A DNA stretch of 64,000 nucleotides. Source: Serinus canaria. Lineage: Eukaryota; Chordata; Aves; Passeriformes; Fringillidae. The DNA lies in assembly GCF_022539315.1 (NCBI RefSeq), contig NC_066321.1:3845324-3909323 (forward strand), read 5' to 3'. A program made the translations under genes and the position numbers. How positions within the stretch are numbered: position 1 is the stretch's first letter; the number at the start of each line of letters is the position of its first letter. The notes below the pieces were generated by a model that did not search any database, was not told the DNA's origin, and saw nothing but the letters and a program-made list of their open reading frames with translations. Positions 36,918 through 49,319 of the stretch are shown here, piece by piece.

Positions 36918-37032
36918 GGGCCAGATGGGGTTTGGGCCACCTGGCCTTGTGAAAGGAATCCCTCCCTGGGGCAGGGTGTTGGAAAGAGAGGAGCTCTAAG
37001 CTCTCTTCCAACCCAAACCACTCTGAGGTTCT
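36918..37032 (+). mobile_element. CR1 LINE 3' tail fragment
   Basis: GGGCCAGATGGGGTTTGGG, ATCCCTCCCTGGGGCAGGGT, GTTGGAA and CTCTTCCAACCCAAACCACT followed by CTGAGGTTCT follow the avian CR1 3' end step by step. The element is 5'-truncated with no coding part. Confidence 0.87.
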
Positions 37033-37039
37033 AATCAGC

Positions 37040-40000
37040 ACAATGGCTTCAACCAAAGCAAAGAAAACTCACTTTTACTCACAAATTCTGATGGATTAAA
37101 AGTCTTCCTTTCTTCTTGTTTTTCTTGTTCAGACACTTTTTACCCCATCCTTGTTGTGTTTTGCTGTTGAAAAGCACCTCCCCCCTGTCCTCAGGGTCAT
37201 GTAGTGGCGCTTTAATGACTCTGAGCAGCCCCACCTGGGGCCACATCAGACCTTCCCCGGGGCTTTGGGCCAGAACAAGGGATCTTTCAGTAGTACCTCA
37301 TACCCTGGAACTGCCAGCAGCCTTCCATGGCTTAAGAGACCCATAAATATTATTTTATCACTTTTCCTACAGGTGTGAATGAAAAGAATATCCTTGTAAA
37401 TACATGTAAAGGATTTACTTATAGACCTTGTGTAAAATCAGCAGAATCCTCCAAGTACCTTGTCTGTTTCTGGTTTGGTTTTTTTTTTTTTTTTTAACCA
37501 TTTCAACTTTTAGACTTGACCAATAATATGGAAATCAAAAGAGGAATAGGTCGAATATCTCCAGCTATTCTAGATGCCTTTACTGTAGGTGCTCAGACAA
37601 AAATATTGGCTGCCTGGTGACTTTGTTTCCCAACCCCAAATTTTTCAGTGCTTATAGACTAAGAGAAGTACAAATTTCCTGATGTCAGTTTGGTACAAGC
37701 AGCTTCTCCTGCCTTGATTCAGTGATTTGAAAAATGATGACTTAGAGCTTCGAAAGTGCTGAGGGATGTTATAGCCCAGTCCTCTTATGATCAACTGATC
37801 TTTTCAGCTCTTAATGGGAAAATAAATCATAGATAAAAGATAATCCTGTTGCACAGAAGCAAAAAAGGTGTGGTATCAATAGACTTTTATAGGAAAAAGA
37901 AAACTCTGTGAGAGGGAAAAAGTAAATAAGGTAGTTTGTTCTGCTGCTGCTCGTGTTGGCAGGGCCAAAGCCCTTTTCAGGAGCTACCTACCTCAAGAAA
38001 TGAGAGCAAAAGACAAAGTATATTCAGAGAATTTAAAAAGATACCAAGTTTGAGGGTTTTTTTCATTGCAAACCCCTTTTCATCCCCGAAAATCTAGAAT
38101 TTGAAGAGTCTTTTTATATTTTACTGTTCTTGTTTCTTCTTTAATGATAAAGATGTCAACTGTTAGTTTCTTTTCCTTTCATATTCATCAGTTTTCTCAT
38201 TTAATTTTTGATGCTGCAGATGACATTAGCAGTATAGGAAAAGGAGCCAAATCAGCTTTGCTATATTCTAATTAATGATTATTCTAATAAAAAAATACTT
38301 TGACATGGCAGCCAGCCTAGAGTGCCTTCTATAATCCTCAGTGTGATGCATATTATTTATATCCCCTAAATGTAGGTGTAGCACAATGGCAAAGTAAGCA
38401 GGAAGAAAGAGCCCAGTGAGTATTTGGCCCGTGGAAGAACTGACTGCAGTCAATCTCTGCAATGCAAATAGGCTTTGTCAGAACATTTGTTTGCATTTAT
38501 AATTAAATTAAGCTTTAGCTAAAATTAAAGAAAAAAAAAACTAGCTATGGTAAAATTGTATGTATAAATACTCCTTTCCTATGGTAAACTACCAAAAAAT
38601 GAAGGTACAAGGATTGGCCTGAGGAGGTCACAATAATTCCTGAGGGATGGGGATGTGTGGACAGTGGGTTATTAACCATCATCCCACTGCAGAGCTCTGA
38701 GAGAATGGGAAAAAAGAATGTGGGGAGCACACAGTAATTTTCGTGGTAACTTTTTTTCCTTTCATGAAGACATCTGGAAGTGCTACTGACCTCAGCACCT
38801 AATTGACAGGAAACACCAGGCTCTGGGACACACTGGAAGGAGAATACTCTCCCAGGCACACCACAGATAAATCCTGTTCCCCCCTTCCCCCACAGAATTT
38901 TCCAGGTACACCATGACTCAGTGGGCTCTTTCCTGCCTGCAGGCTCCTTCTTAGCACAGAAAAAGGATGTTATTTGCACTGCTGAAACAGTGGCTGGCTA
39001 TCCTTTGTGTCTGTGCTCCTTCTTGAAGGCTATGATTAAACATTTCTGGATTATTCTTTGGGAGCTACAGAGCTCAGGTCTTCCACTTCCCTCGTGTGGT
39101 GTTGGGGTTTCCCCTGGGTCTGTTAGGTGGCATTAGGATTTACCTAAATCAGCATTTCTGCATGCATTTACCCCAGGAAAAACCTAAGCACAGACCTGAA
39201 ACTTTTTACAGACAGGATTTTAAAGGATGTGTAGAGGAGGTTTGGATAGATATTATCACTGCTCATCCAAAATTCACTCCATTGTGACATAAAACACATG
39301 AATGCCCTAGTTTTATCAATAAAGAATAACATGAGAAACAGTGATTAGCATAACTGATAAGATGATGACATAGTTCTCCAGGGGCATTAGCTTTCTTTGA
39401 ATTTCCTGTGGTCACTCAGTAGGCAGATTTTTTTTGCACATGCCTTAAGTAACCAGTGCCAGAGTGGCTTTAATGTACTATTAACTCCTCTACCATCATA
39501 TTTTCATTTTTCACAGTAGTATAAACCAGAAGGAAAAGGTGTCTGGTCCCTCTCTGCTGTAAAAAGCCAGCTTAGACTTCTGTCTAGCTTTGCAGTATCA
39601 GCCCATCTGTTTTAGGTGAAAACTTGAGCAGTAATGTTAACCTCAAGTATGTTAACCTTTGGATGCCACGAGACATGATAGACAGGACCATTATTTTTAT
39701 GGCACAGTTTTTTCCTGAGCAAAGAGCTCAGGCAGAGTAGAAGGATAGAAAATCCCATTTTTGCCTATGTGTCTCCAAACAAAATACAGCTTACAGTCAT
39801 TTGAAAGCCAAGGCAGGCTTCATTATCGACACACAAATACCCAACAACTATAAATTTAAGAGAACCTAAGTAATGAATCAAAACTGTGAGGCTGATTGGT
39901 AAATGATGATTTATTCAGTTTTGCTGAATTTACTGGCATAAATTCCTCATAAACCAGAGTTCACCCTCCAGTTTCAACTGAAGACGAGACTAATCTGGAG

Positions 40001-40680
40001 CAGCTGAGGAGGTGGCAAACACCTACTGATCCCTTGAAACTTTCCCTAGAGATCTAAATGGAGGCTCGAAGGTGGGAATATTTTTGCATCTCTCATATCT
40101 CTCAATTTCATGAGAATATCTGAGTCAAAACTCTTAGTTTATATATAGTACCAATCTAATTGAGGGAGTTGTTCTCCAGCAGCTATCACCCTCACACAGA
40201 ATACACAATATTTAGCAGTTCTGGTAATAGCCCCCAGGTAAATTATAAAAAGATCATAAAAAGTAGGACAAAATGGTGCAGCAGCTTTACATTTATACTT
40301 GATTCATTCAGAAGAGTATGAGGTCTTTAATGCAATTTAAGATTTGGTATTTTTCCTAATTTCTGAGAAACTTGATTCTATTTCTTTTTAAGTAGTATCA
40401 TGAGGTTCACTATCATTGGTGATATTTCCTAAGTTTTTAAATGTGGGGAGAGTTAGTCTTTGGTAAGAGCAGTAAACCATTTGGAGATAAATGTATTTGT
40501 CATTCATCCTTATTAGTTCCCCATATCAGCTTCCACACCTGTAACAGGATCTGCTGATCAGTGTTAGATTTCTCTGGGCCACATCAGTGAAAAGCATGCT
40601 GTTGTATTTGTGGAAATATGTTTATGATACACAGAATCCGTGGAATATGTTCAGTAAATACATACAGGATGGTTCTAATT
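37040..40680. other. Intronic DNA with no gene
   Basis: Contains a T17 run at 37479-37495. Otherwise it is ordinary intron with no named repeat and no exon. Confidence 0.65.
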
Positions 40681-40689
40681 CTAGTTAGC

Positions 40690-41158
40690 AGGTCCCCAAA
40701 ATATTCATCTTTTCCCCTTCATTTTCTGGGGTCAAACCTTTGTGTTTTCAAAATCAGTGGTAAATCTTCCCCTGACTTTGGCAGAGCCAGTACTCCACTT
40801 TTAGTCTTTCCTTTTAAGTTCTTTTCAGCACCTTTTTCTCTTTCACTGGTTTCCTTTGGATCCCTGCTCTACTTTTGGTTTTGTTTAACTTTCAACATCC
40901 AAACAATCTGCTATTTTTCCTTTTAATCTTTTTCTTTCCCCCTCACTTTGATTCCTTGGTTTCTACATATGCTTTGCTTTTTGCCACCTTATTTCACGTC
41001 TCCATTTCCTCCCGTATTTTTAGATTTGTTTGTTGTTTGTTTCTCATCTCAAGTTTAACTACTATTTTCCACTGCTTACTCTGCTCTTTTCTCCTCTCTC
41101 CTAGCTGACATTTCCCTCTGTGCAATATCTTTCTACCTTCCCTTTCCTCTCTTTTCCA
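40690..41158. other. Long pyrimidine-rich tract beside the arginine-finger exon
   Basis: The plus strand is rich in C and T over roughly 470 nt. Between 41091 and 41157 I counted 56 pyrimidines in 67 bases. On the ARHGAP15 transcript this is a purine-rich stretch starting about 110 nt past the 5' splice site. Such asymmetry can serve as binding sites for splicing factors, or form triplex or R-loop structures. Which of these applies is not known. Confidence 0.6.
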
Positions 41159-41268
41159 AAACAGGGCTCATCATTCTATGCCACTAATGTATAGCAGATT
41201 CTGAAACACTGTCATCTGAGACAGTTAAGTACCAAACAAAACATTACCAGGGTGGAGGAATCACTTAC

Positions 41269-41346
41269 CCTGATTGACAACAAATCGTAACTTCTGTATT
41301 GTTGCCAGATTGCCGCTAACTCTGTATATTCCATCAACATCTAGAC
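41269..41346 (-). CDS. ARHGAP15: ARHGAP15 internal coding exon with the RhoGAP arginine finger
   Basis: This 78-nt minus-strand exon has a TTTCTTTTTCAG acceptor and a CAGG|GTAAGT donor. It opens with GT, which completes the glycine codon begun in the upstream exon, then encodes LDVDGIYRVSGNLATIQK and LRFVVNQ, and leaves one G for the next codon (a glutamate in known family members). GIYRVSG is the RhoGAP signature loop. By family knowledge, its arginine is the catalytic finger inserted into the Rac active site. The exon is symmetric (phase 1 on both sides, length divisible by three), so skipping it would remove 26 residues including the finger without shifting the frame. The reading frame is intact, with no stop and no frameshift, so this is a functional exon rather than a pseudogene. 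The following exon, expected to begin EEKLNL or similar, was not found in the window. Confidence 0.95.
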
Positions 41347-41362
41347 CTGAAAAAGAAACACA
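41347..41362 (-). other. ARHGAP15: 3' splice site of the arginine-finger exon
   Basis: On the minus strand TGTGTTTCTTTTTCAG precedes the exon. This is an uninterrupted pyrimidine tract with a CAG acceptor, close to consensus. Confidence 0.88.
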
Positions 41363-44300
41363 TATTTCATTTCAGATCATAGAAGTATTTTTCTCTGTAC
41401 GTCTGTCAGGAAGGCAGAAGCACCCTCGCAAGTATGAGGAAGAGCAGCGCAGCCAGCGACTGAAAAATAATCCACCTGACAACAACAACTGAAGTGCCTT
41501 CTCAGTGATTAAAGCAGCAATGAAAAATAAAAGTGGGAGATTAACTTAAGTGAATACAAAACACCTAGCTGTAATTATCTTGTAATTCTGTCAGCAGAAT
41601 ACAGCTCTGCAAGGGGCTTTGAGTGTGGCAGGAAAGCGAGGGGTAATTGGCTCTGGTGCTCACTGGGACGGGCACGGTGCCGTGCCAGCCCTGCTTGAAC
41701 GTGGGATGTTTGCATCAGTAGTGCCAGGAAACTTCTCTGTCTGGGCTCTGGGCTTCCAGACATGAATTTCTGAGGCTGTGACCTTTCTGAAAATAAATCA
41801 CTGAGGTGCCCAACCTGAAATCATGATGTGTGTGAGACTCCACACAAGTACCATTTCTCTACTATATTCTTCATAGTGGCTCAGACAGGTTTGAGGATTA
41901 AATTAAATATCCCAAGTACCGAATGCCCTGGAGTTCTTTTCCTCATTGATATAGGCCATTCTTTTCAAGGACAACCCGACAGCCCTTGTTTCTCCCTGCA
42001 TATCTACTCAAGGTTTATCTTCTAGGTGAAACTGGATGTCATACTCCCTTTTGTGACATATTATCTCCTACAGCAAGCTCTGGTGATATGAGTGTTTAAA
42101 ATAGCACTTACAGCCCCTGTTGCATAGCTGTAGGATTTCAAAGCACATGGGAACTGCTCTCCTTTTCCAGGAGAATTCACTGTGGTGCAACACTGACCCA
42201 ACCTGTGTGCTTAAAAATCAAACACTAAAACATACATTGTCATTTCACGTTTAAAACTGGCAAGAACAAAAGAAGCCAAGAGAAGCTACACAAACCAGGT
42301 TTTTTTAAAGGCTACTTATCCCTTGGAACACAAGTTTTAATTAGGTTTTGGCAAGCAGTTTCAGAGAAAGCTTTTCTCCTGGAAAACGCTAATTTGTCAA
42401 GCCCAAAAATTTTCAGGAAACACTCCTTGACAATGTATCTAGGGGGAGTAGTTTTCCAATCTGAGGTGGGGGGAAAAGGAAATCTGAAATTATAGATAGG
42501 AGTAAAAACAAGTGGCAAAGCTCAGAAGCCCAGCTGTGGTAACAACTGAAGAAGAAGCTGAGGTTCAAGTCTTTATTGACAATTGCACCATTCCATGGCA
42601 CACAAGTGCCATGGCCAGTGACTCAACTCTTTGGAGGCCTTTTTCCTCCAAACTAGAAATATTTGAAAAAAACATACTTTTCCTTTTGATGAAGACTGAC
42701 ACCAAATAAATTTTTTGTGTGTTTACATGCTTGTTTTGTCTCTTTACAAAATACATTTCTCATTTTAAGTCCATGGTGCCAGGAATATCCTGATTTGGAG
42801 TGCCTTAAAAATTATTTTAGAAATTAAGAATTATTTCTTATTCTGATTATTAATAATTAATCTGTGCTTCTCTGTGTGTTTTATTAGTTTTCTACCCTGC
42901 ACCTGTGGGTGTCCTGTAACAAAATACTGAGAGTGATGTTTCACTTCAGAAAGATCTCCCCTTTGGTTGCAGAGGGATAAAGAAAAAGTTTATTTAAGAG
43001 AAATCAAAAAGGATTTAGTAATCAAGAAATCTTGGAAATTATCCATCTGCTGGATATATAACATATGAGCAAATGGAAATTACTGAAATGTTTAAGTAAT
43101 GCAATTCTGACTTAAATCTGAAGAGTTTAATTCTGTTTTAGTAAGGGGAGAGTGAAAGACGAACTCCCAGCATAGGACTGTGGGACTCTTGTGGCAAAGG
43201 ATTAAGAATTGCATCATGTAAATTGAAGTCTAAACCAGAAATTAAAAAGGAAAAATAAATCAAACTAACAAACAGGCAAGCCACCAGACAGAATGTTAAC
43301 TTTTGTTTGGATCTAACTCAATTCTGTTCTTAACCTCACTGGTTATAGGGAAGTGAAAACAATCCATGTCACTTTGGGTGAAATAGTCTCACATTAAGAG
43401 CATCAATTTGGAACCTGCATAAATCACCCAGATCAAGTGAAAATTAACAAGCTGTGTTGTAAATTGGTGGCTATTACATCTTGCAACATGGTCTGGAGTA
43501 CACAAGAGCATTATTATTGTTAATAAATTAATTTTGGTCCAGAAATGAAATTTGATTAGCATTTTATTTGGGCACTATAAAATATGGCAGAGGAAAAAAA
43601 TAGAAAAAAAATTCAATCTGATTATAACATTCACGTGCCATCAGCTTTCTGCTCCAAGAACTTTGAAAGTTGAGCCAAACCAAACCAATGCAAATTGGTG
43701 GATTTGGACATCCTCTTCATGACCACATTATCTTAGCTGGATTGTTAACAACCTATTTTGGAAATCCAGTTAGGCACAAATGAGAAAGGCAGAGAAAGAG
43801 AGAGAAAAGTATATTTCATAGTTCTTATATCCTGATTCTATGAACAATTTTCAAAGCAAATTCACTTTTAAGGGCACCTCTGTCAAGAATAAAAGCATCA
43901 CTGCACTGCTGTGAGTGTTTCTTCACGGCAGGCTATAAATACTTAGGGAACAAGATGAAACAAAAGCCTTGCCCAGTTTCCTATCTGGTGCTGGAGTTTA
44001 AGTATAGTGGCAAAGAAACTTTCAGGAGAAGATATTTGTTATATTAAAGTCAAATTTAGTTCACTACAGGATGACCTTCTTGTGTTTTGTAGTGGGGTTT
44101 ATCCGGGGAAAATCACTGGATTTTGCCCTAAAGGAGAACAAGTATTTTATTTGCTTTATATTCCAGTCTCCAACTCTGTTTCTGTTTGTTTTAATGAGGA
44201 ACCTGAGAACAGGATGGACCCACAATTAGAAATTATAGCCAAAAGCACGATAATGATTTCCACACTAAACTTTGTAATGGTACAAGAAATGTAGGGAAAG

Positions 44301-46400
44301 GTCTTACTCAAGAACTCATCAGTTCAGCTGCCAAACTATAGCAAATTTTAACTATTTTAGTTCAAAATAAAAAATACACAGGTGCTTCTGATGAGAAAGT
44401 TAAAAGGTAACTGGACTCAGGCTTGGCTGAGATTCATGAGCAATAATGAAAGTTACAGTCACTCTGCACTGCACAGGACATGTTAGAAGAATATTTTTTT
44501 AAAACATTTCTTGCACTCACTCCTAGCCAAAAATCCAAAATAGAAGTAACAATGAATTCAGGCCAGTGACAGATCTCAGACCATTTTGAGCTGGAACCAG
44601 GGGCTGCATCAAAATATTAACAGACAGAAGGAAATTAGAGTTTAGGTGAAATATTTATTCAAAAAATGTTTTAAAATACTAGATTTCAATATTGATTGAG
44701 GTAGTCCAGGTGACATATGAACTGTCTGCAGTTAAATGTTATCACTCACTCATTTCTGATGCATAGAAAAAAAAAATCCCTCTCCCAAATCACACTGGAT
44801 TCTGTCTAATCTTAATCTCTATTTGATAATACCTTCAAACTGAATATAAAAAGAATTTCTCTATGTGCAGGGAGAAAGGCGTGGTGGTACACAGAGATTT
44901 CTCTGGTTTTTAATAAGATTTAGAATTTAAAACAGCACTAGGTAACTTCCTGCATGGAGACCCAGGGACTTGCACAATTAATGTATCCTGAAATAGGTGT
45001 GGTCCCCAGGCCTGTTTTGTAAAAGAAACCATCGTGCTGGATTCAACAACAAAGTGAAGTACAAACTTGAAGAAAGGCATTCTTTAGTTAGTCCTTTCAT
45101 TTAAAATCAGTTATGTTCAGGGCAAAACTATTGTATTTCAAAGGAGCCTATTATGCCTTCCCATAAACAGAAAGATCATACGTTTTAAAACTAAAGTATC
45201 ATTATGCAATCAAGCTGTTGTATTATAAACTATTTTGTGGGCTCAGATGCCCAGGGCCATCTTTACAAATATTTAAGAGGTCATTATCAGGGTATGTTCT
45301 CCCTAAAACTATAATTCTTTCCTTGTGTTTTCATATGCATCTCACCATAAATATCTGATTTATAAACATTTTTTTTTTTTAAGTTTACTAAGGACACAAA
45401 AGTGAGGGAAGAAGTCATTTCAAGAAGCAGAAATTAGTGAATGCAGCAAGTACATCCATGTCAAAATAATATGATGAGATAAACAAAAAACAATGTGCAA
45501 CAGAAATAAAATTTAACAAAGGACCAATATATGTATTCCAGTAGAAGGAAAATCATGAAGGCTAGCAAAGAATGAACCTAACACACTAAAATTTGACATT
45601 AAAATAATGTATCTGAATAGAGTGACAAACCTATTGTCCCCCTATTCAGGTGACCCACAATGAACCCAGAATTTCAGGTGACTGTTTGAGCAAAAATACG
45701 ATTTTCTCTCTGAAGCCATGGAAATCAGAGGCAAAACTGATGAATACCATGAAGCAAACATGGGCTGCACCCCAGAAAGTGTTGCTGACATCCCTGTCCT
45801 GCTTCTTGGTGTGTCAGAGGGTGAGGCTGTGTATGCCCAAAGCTCCTGGAGCAGTGCTGGGGGCTGGCACTAGGGCTGGCTCTGCTCTGATGGGACCAAG
45901 CCACTGTTTGATCATCAGAATTAGCCCCTTCTTGTTCTCCTCACAGCAGATTATCACACTCTTGAGGCTTAAAACATCCCAGCAACATATCAGCAACATA
46001 TCATCAATTAATAAGGAAACAGGTCCATCCCCTCTCCAGAAGAGTACCTGGCTACCATGGAAATGGCTCCATAAAAATGCCGTGTTAGATATTTCTACCA
46101 GATAGAGCTCAAACAGACCTAGGAGGTCAAAGAGTGGATGATGCTGGAAGCCAATGTGAAGGACAAAAAGACAACCACTGTTGTAAAAACCATCCATTTC
46201 CATTGGTGGCCACGATATGCTTGTGGAAATAAAGTACAGAGAAATATTTGGAAATGACTAAGGCTGAAGAGTTATTCTGATATTGTAAAAGCAATAAGAG
46301 CAATGTTCTTGGAGACTGGCTAGACTGACCTCAGTCACAGACAGTCTACTTAAATAATTAATTCTGGGCACTATGAACAAATAATTCATAACAAAATATC
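41360..46400. other. Intronic DNA with no gene
   Basis: AT-rich intron. It contains a 9-bp perfect hairpin at 42593-42614, a CACGTG at 43632-43637 and an 11-nt direct duplication (AGCAACATATC twice) at 45981-46002. Open frames up to about 150 codons (for example 45650-46105) show no domain. Confidence 0.65.
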
Positions 46401-46407
46401 ATTAATC

Positions 46408-46940
46408 CCAGCCAGCATGGTTTCATGGAAATCAGAGCTTTGTCTAGCAAACTTGTTGCATTTTTTGATGGCCCAGAATATTGGACAGGTCTGGCTAGTG
46501 AAGGCAGTGGTGTTGAAATAGTGGGTTTGGCTTTCCGTGCAGCCTTTGACTTAGGACCACATGACATTTTGATCAAAGCACTTGCATTCTATAGAATTAA
46601 CAGGGCATATATTACATGGATTAAAATCTGGCTCGGTGACAGACCTCAGAATGTGGTGGTTAATGGGAGATATCAGTTAGCAAGGTCAGAACTGGCACAG
46701 CTCTCGAGAGCGGGGCTCTCATCCAGTGCCATCTAATACCTCTAGCAGAGATGGGGCAATGAGAGAAAAAAATTCTCTTGGCAAAATAAGCAGATGACAC
46801 AAAGGTCAGGCAGATATTAAACAATGACAAGGACAGGTAAAGTTTCAGAAGATCTGAGCTACTACCTTAAACAGCCACAGTCTGGCAAAATCAGGTTCAG
46901 TGTGGAGAAACACAAGGTACATCCAACACTGGATTTAGGC
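46408..46940 (+). pseudogene. Decayed CR1-type LINE reverse-transcriptase fragment
   Basis: From about 46410 the frame reads SQHGF, then KLVAFFDG, AAFDLGPHDILI, WIKIWLGDRPQNVVVNG (46608-46667). This matches the order of the CR1/jockey-clade reverse transcriptase: SQHGF.....CLTNLL.FFD, then KAFD.V.HDIL, then WI..WL..R.QRVVVNG. After a frame change the palm motif appears as ADDTK at 46790-46804 (an upstream TAA replaces the usual phenylalanine codon), followed by WQNQVQCGE (46883), which corresponds to WQ.KFN..KC. The aspartate expected in LDF.KAFD reads as alanine. The fragment has stops and a frameshift, lacks the endonuclease and the 3' tail, and cannot be active. It is older than the CR1 tails elsewhere in the window. 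Confidence 0.88.
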
Positions 46941-46949
46941 TACAAAGGA

Positions 46950-47820
46950 CTTGAAGTTTACTTTAAATAAAGAGCTGATCTCAGAGCTCAGTGCTGCTAC
47001 AAACAGGACTATATAATGCCTTGGATTATGAAGGAGTATCAAAGAAGCAGGGATGAGATTGAACCTCTTCATGGGTGACAAACAGAATCTGCAGTAAAGC
47101 ACTGCACTTGATAGCGAAGCAAATAACAAGAAATATAAAATAAAAGCTTTGTTGCTTCCTATTAAAGAGAGGACAGAGAAATGTCCTCTTCATCTGTACA
47201 TTTTATGTGATTTGGAGGTACTGGACTTCCTTCCAGCACTGCCCAGCTGCAGGACCTGTGACAGCAAGCCTGAATTCAAGGTAGCATCAAAAAGATTTTC
47301 TTTTTTCTATGATCAGTAGAAATCCAACGCTGCTTTGGAATTAAGTAAAGGCAGAGATAGTCGGGGAAAGAAAGGAGAAGGAATATTGTAGTAGTTCTTA
47401 AAAGGCTATGAAACAGCTCTGTTGGAGGTGTCTGACATGAGGTTTGGTGAATCTCTTTAGGAAATTAGCTGAAAAGAAATAATTCTATGTTTGACTGCAA
47501 TAATATCAAGGAGATGAGGGGCATTCCTACATAAAAAGAGAATCTCATTTTTTCTGGCAGTAATAACTCCAAGATGCAATGAAAAGAGAAAAGCTTGACT
47601 AAGATCTTATTGTTTTCAAGACCCTATAGAAACTGTTTAATGGAAGCAATTAAAACACTGAATATGAGCATTACATACTGAGAATGAGTAACAAGTGAAT
47701 ATGATGGAGGATATACTTCATTCTGTTTCATACCACTCGATGGTAGAATTTCCACTTAGATATTTATACACAAATAAATAAGGGCAGTGAGAGTACAAAG
47801 CAAGTGTAATTTAAATGAGC
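46950..47820. other. Intronic DNA with no gene
   Basis: May include further worn LINE sequence just after 46940, but no motif survives that I can name. Confidence 0.55.
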
Positions 47821-47829
47821 ACACAGTTC

Positions 47830-48680
47830 ACTGCTACGCAGGGCTGCTGTTTAATGCCCAAATCAAGCTTGCTCTGCCTCTGTCGTCTTCTCTATTGTGC
47901 TGTGCTTTGACATTCAAGAAGTTTATGATTTAAAAGCCCCAGGAACAACAAGACTTCCTCAGGAGGCTGCCTGTAACAAGAAACTAAACTAAGCTTTGAG
48001 ACTGTTTGTTTTGAATGAAGCCGTCGAACGCGCAGCGTGCTCACTGTAATTTTGCCCTTACCCCCAATATATACTTTTGCCATTCTGCTAGTTGCACTTC
48101 TTGCAGCTAAACAAAGTGACCTCATTGCTTTCCACTGTATTTTCTTTTAAACATTGGCTGGGATGATTGAGATTCAGGAATGTGGGAAAATGGATTCCCA
48201 AGCCACGTCCATCCCCTTTAATTCTGAGCTGTAATTTTTGGCTTGGCTTGAATCACAGTCATCACATTTCAGTCTGAATCTCTCTGTAAAGTGATCTTTC
48301 TTAAACATTTCTTTCACTCATCATGGGATCAGAAACAAAGCCATTCTAGTCTTTCAGCGAAACACTTACAAACGTCTTTTTACAGCGACTCACAAGAGCT
48401 GAATTTCCTTTAAAAAATGTTTGAAAAAGAGGAGGTTTTCATTGCCTGATTGTCCTCTTTGTGAGTCTTGTCATCTGTATGCCACGAGCTACAGCTATTT
48501 TAATCTGTTTTTGTTTGCAATCCATTTGGTGTCCGCCCAAGAAAATGCAGGTGATTCTAATTAACTTACTGCTGAAGATGTGGAAAAATCTCAATTGTGC
48601 GACAGAGAATTATACACTTAAAACCTTCCCTCTATTATTTATAACAGCTTATTAATGAAAATGATTACATGAATACATTT
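47830..48680. promoter_or_regulatory. Candidate conserved non-coding block
   Basis: Complex, repeat-free sequence with scattered CpGs (GCCGTCGAACGCGCAGCGTG at 48020-48039, unusual for this CpG-poor intron), homeodomain-like TAATTA near 48558 and no long homopolymer. It lies about 6.5 kb downstream in genome coordinates (upstream in transcription) of the arginine-finger exon. Its appearance suggests an enhancer-type conserved element. No alignment was available. Confidence 0.35.
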
Positions 48681-49128
48681 ACCACCTGATTCATCGTTGT
48701 TCACTTTTTAAATCAACAAGGTTTATGCTAAAGGGGAAAAAATGCCTACCAAATACAGACCTCAAGTACACACATCAGCTTGCTGGTTTAAATGGAATGG
48801 CAGTTTAAAAGGAAATAACATTGTCTTCATGCAACACAGTGTAATATCTGAAACTGCCAAATGTTTGGAAGTAGCTGTTCTCTCTCTGTAACACATTAGT
48901 GTTTAATTTTGGGAATGCTTATTTCTGTTTTGTTTACGTGTTTGTTTTCTCCTGTGATACCGCCTTCACCACTCCTATTCCCTTTCATTTGCTGCAGTTA
49001 CTGCTTCTCACGTATGGGTTAGGAGGTCCACTCTGGCCAGTTCTTAATTCATCTGAAATAAAATAACATTTCTTTGGTTTTTTGCTGCTTTATCAAGTAC
49101 AAATTCTTTCATGCTAGACAAGAGTGAT

Positions 49129-49315
49129 CAAGGCTGGTGAGGCACTGGAATGGGTTGCTCAGAGAGTCTGTGGATGCCTCATCCCTGGAAATGTCCAAGG
49201 ACAGGCTGGACGTGGCTTGAAGCAACAGGACAGTGGAAGGTGCTCCTGCCTATGGTAAGGGTGGAATGAGATGAGTTTTAAGGTCCCTTCTAATGCAAAT
49301 AATTCTATGATTTTC
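49129..49315 (+). mobile_element. CR1 LINE 3' end, 5'-truncated
   Basis: GGTGAGGCACTGGAATGGGT, GCCTCATCCCTGGAAATGTC, CAGGCTGGACGTGGCTTGAA, then GTGGAAGGTGCTCCTGCCTA and TTTTAAGGTCCCTTCTAATG end in ATTCTATGATTTTCTA. This is the classic avian CR1 tail, including the terminal short repeat. It is the best-preserved CR1 copy in the window. Confidence 0.95.
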
Positions 49316-49319
49316 TATT

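Larger units (their letters stand above)
1..41268 (-). other. ARHGAP15: ARHGAP15 intron, downstream (3') side, running off the left edge
   Basis: It begins at the GTAAGT donor at 41268-41263. I looked for the next RhoGAP exon (the segment that in relatives contains EKLNLDDSQWED and the FFRELPEP motif) as reverse-complement wording and did not see it. The intron therefore probably extends beyond position 1, making it at least 41 kb. An unusually short or diverged exon could have been missed. Confidence 0.75.

Noticed and set aside
45650..46105. 151-codon plus-strand open frame before the LINE fragment
   Set aside because: I see no LINE or other protein motifs in it, and it overlaps a 129-codon minus-strand frame. 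It does not connect to the reverse-transcriptase frame.
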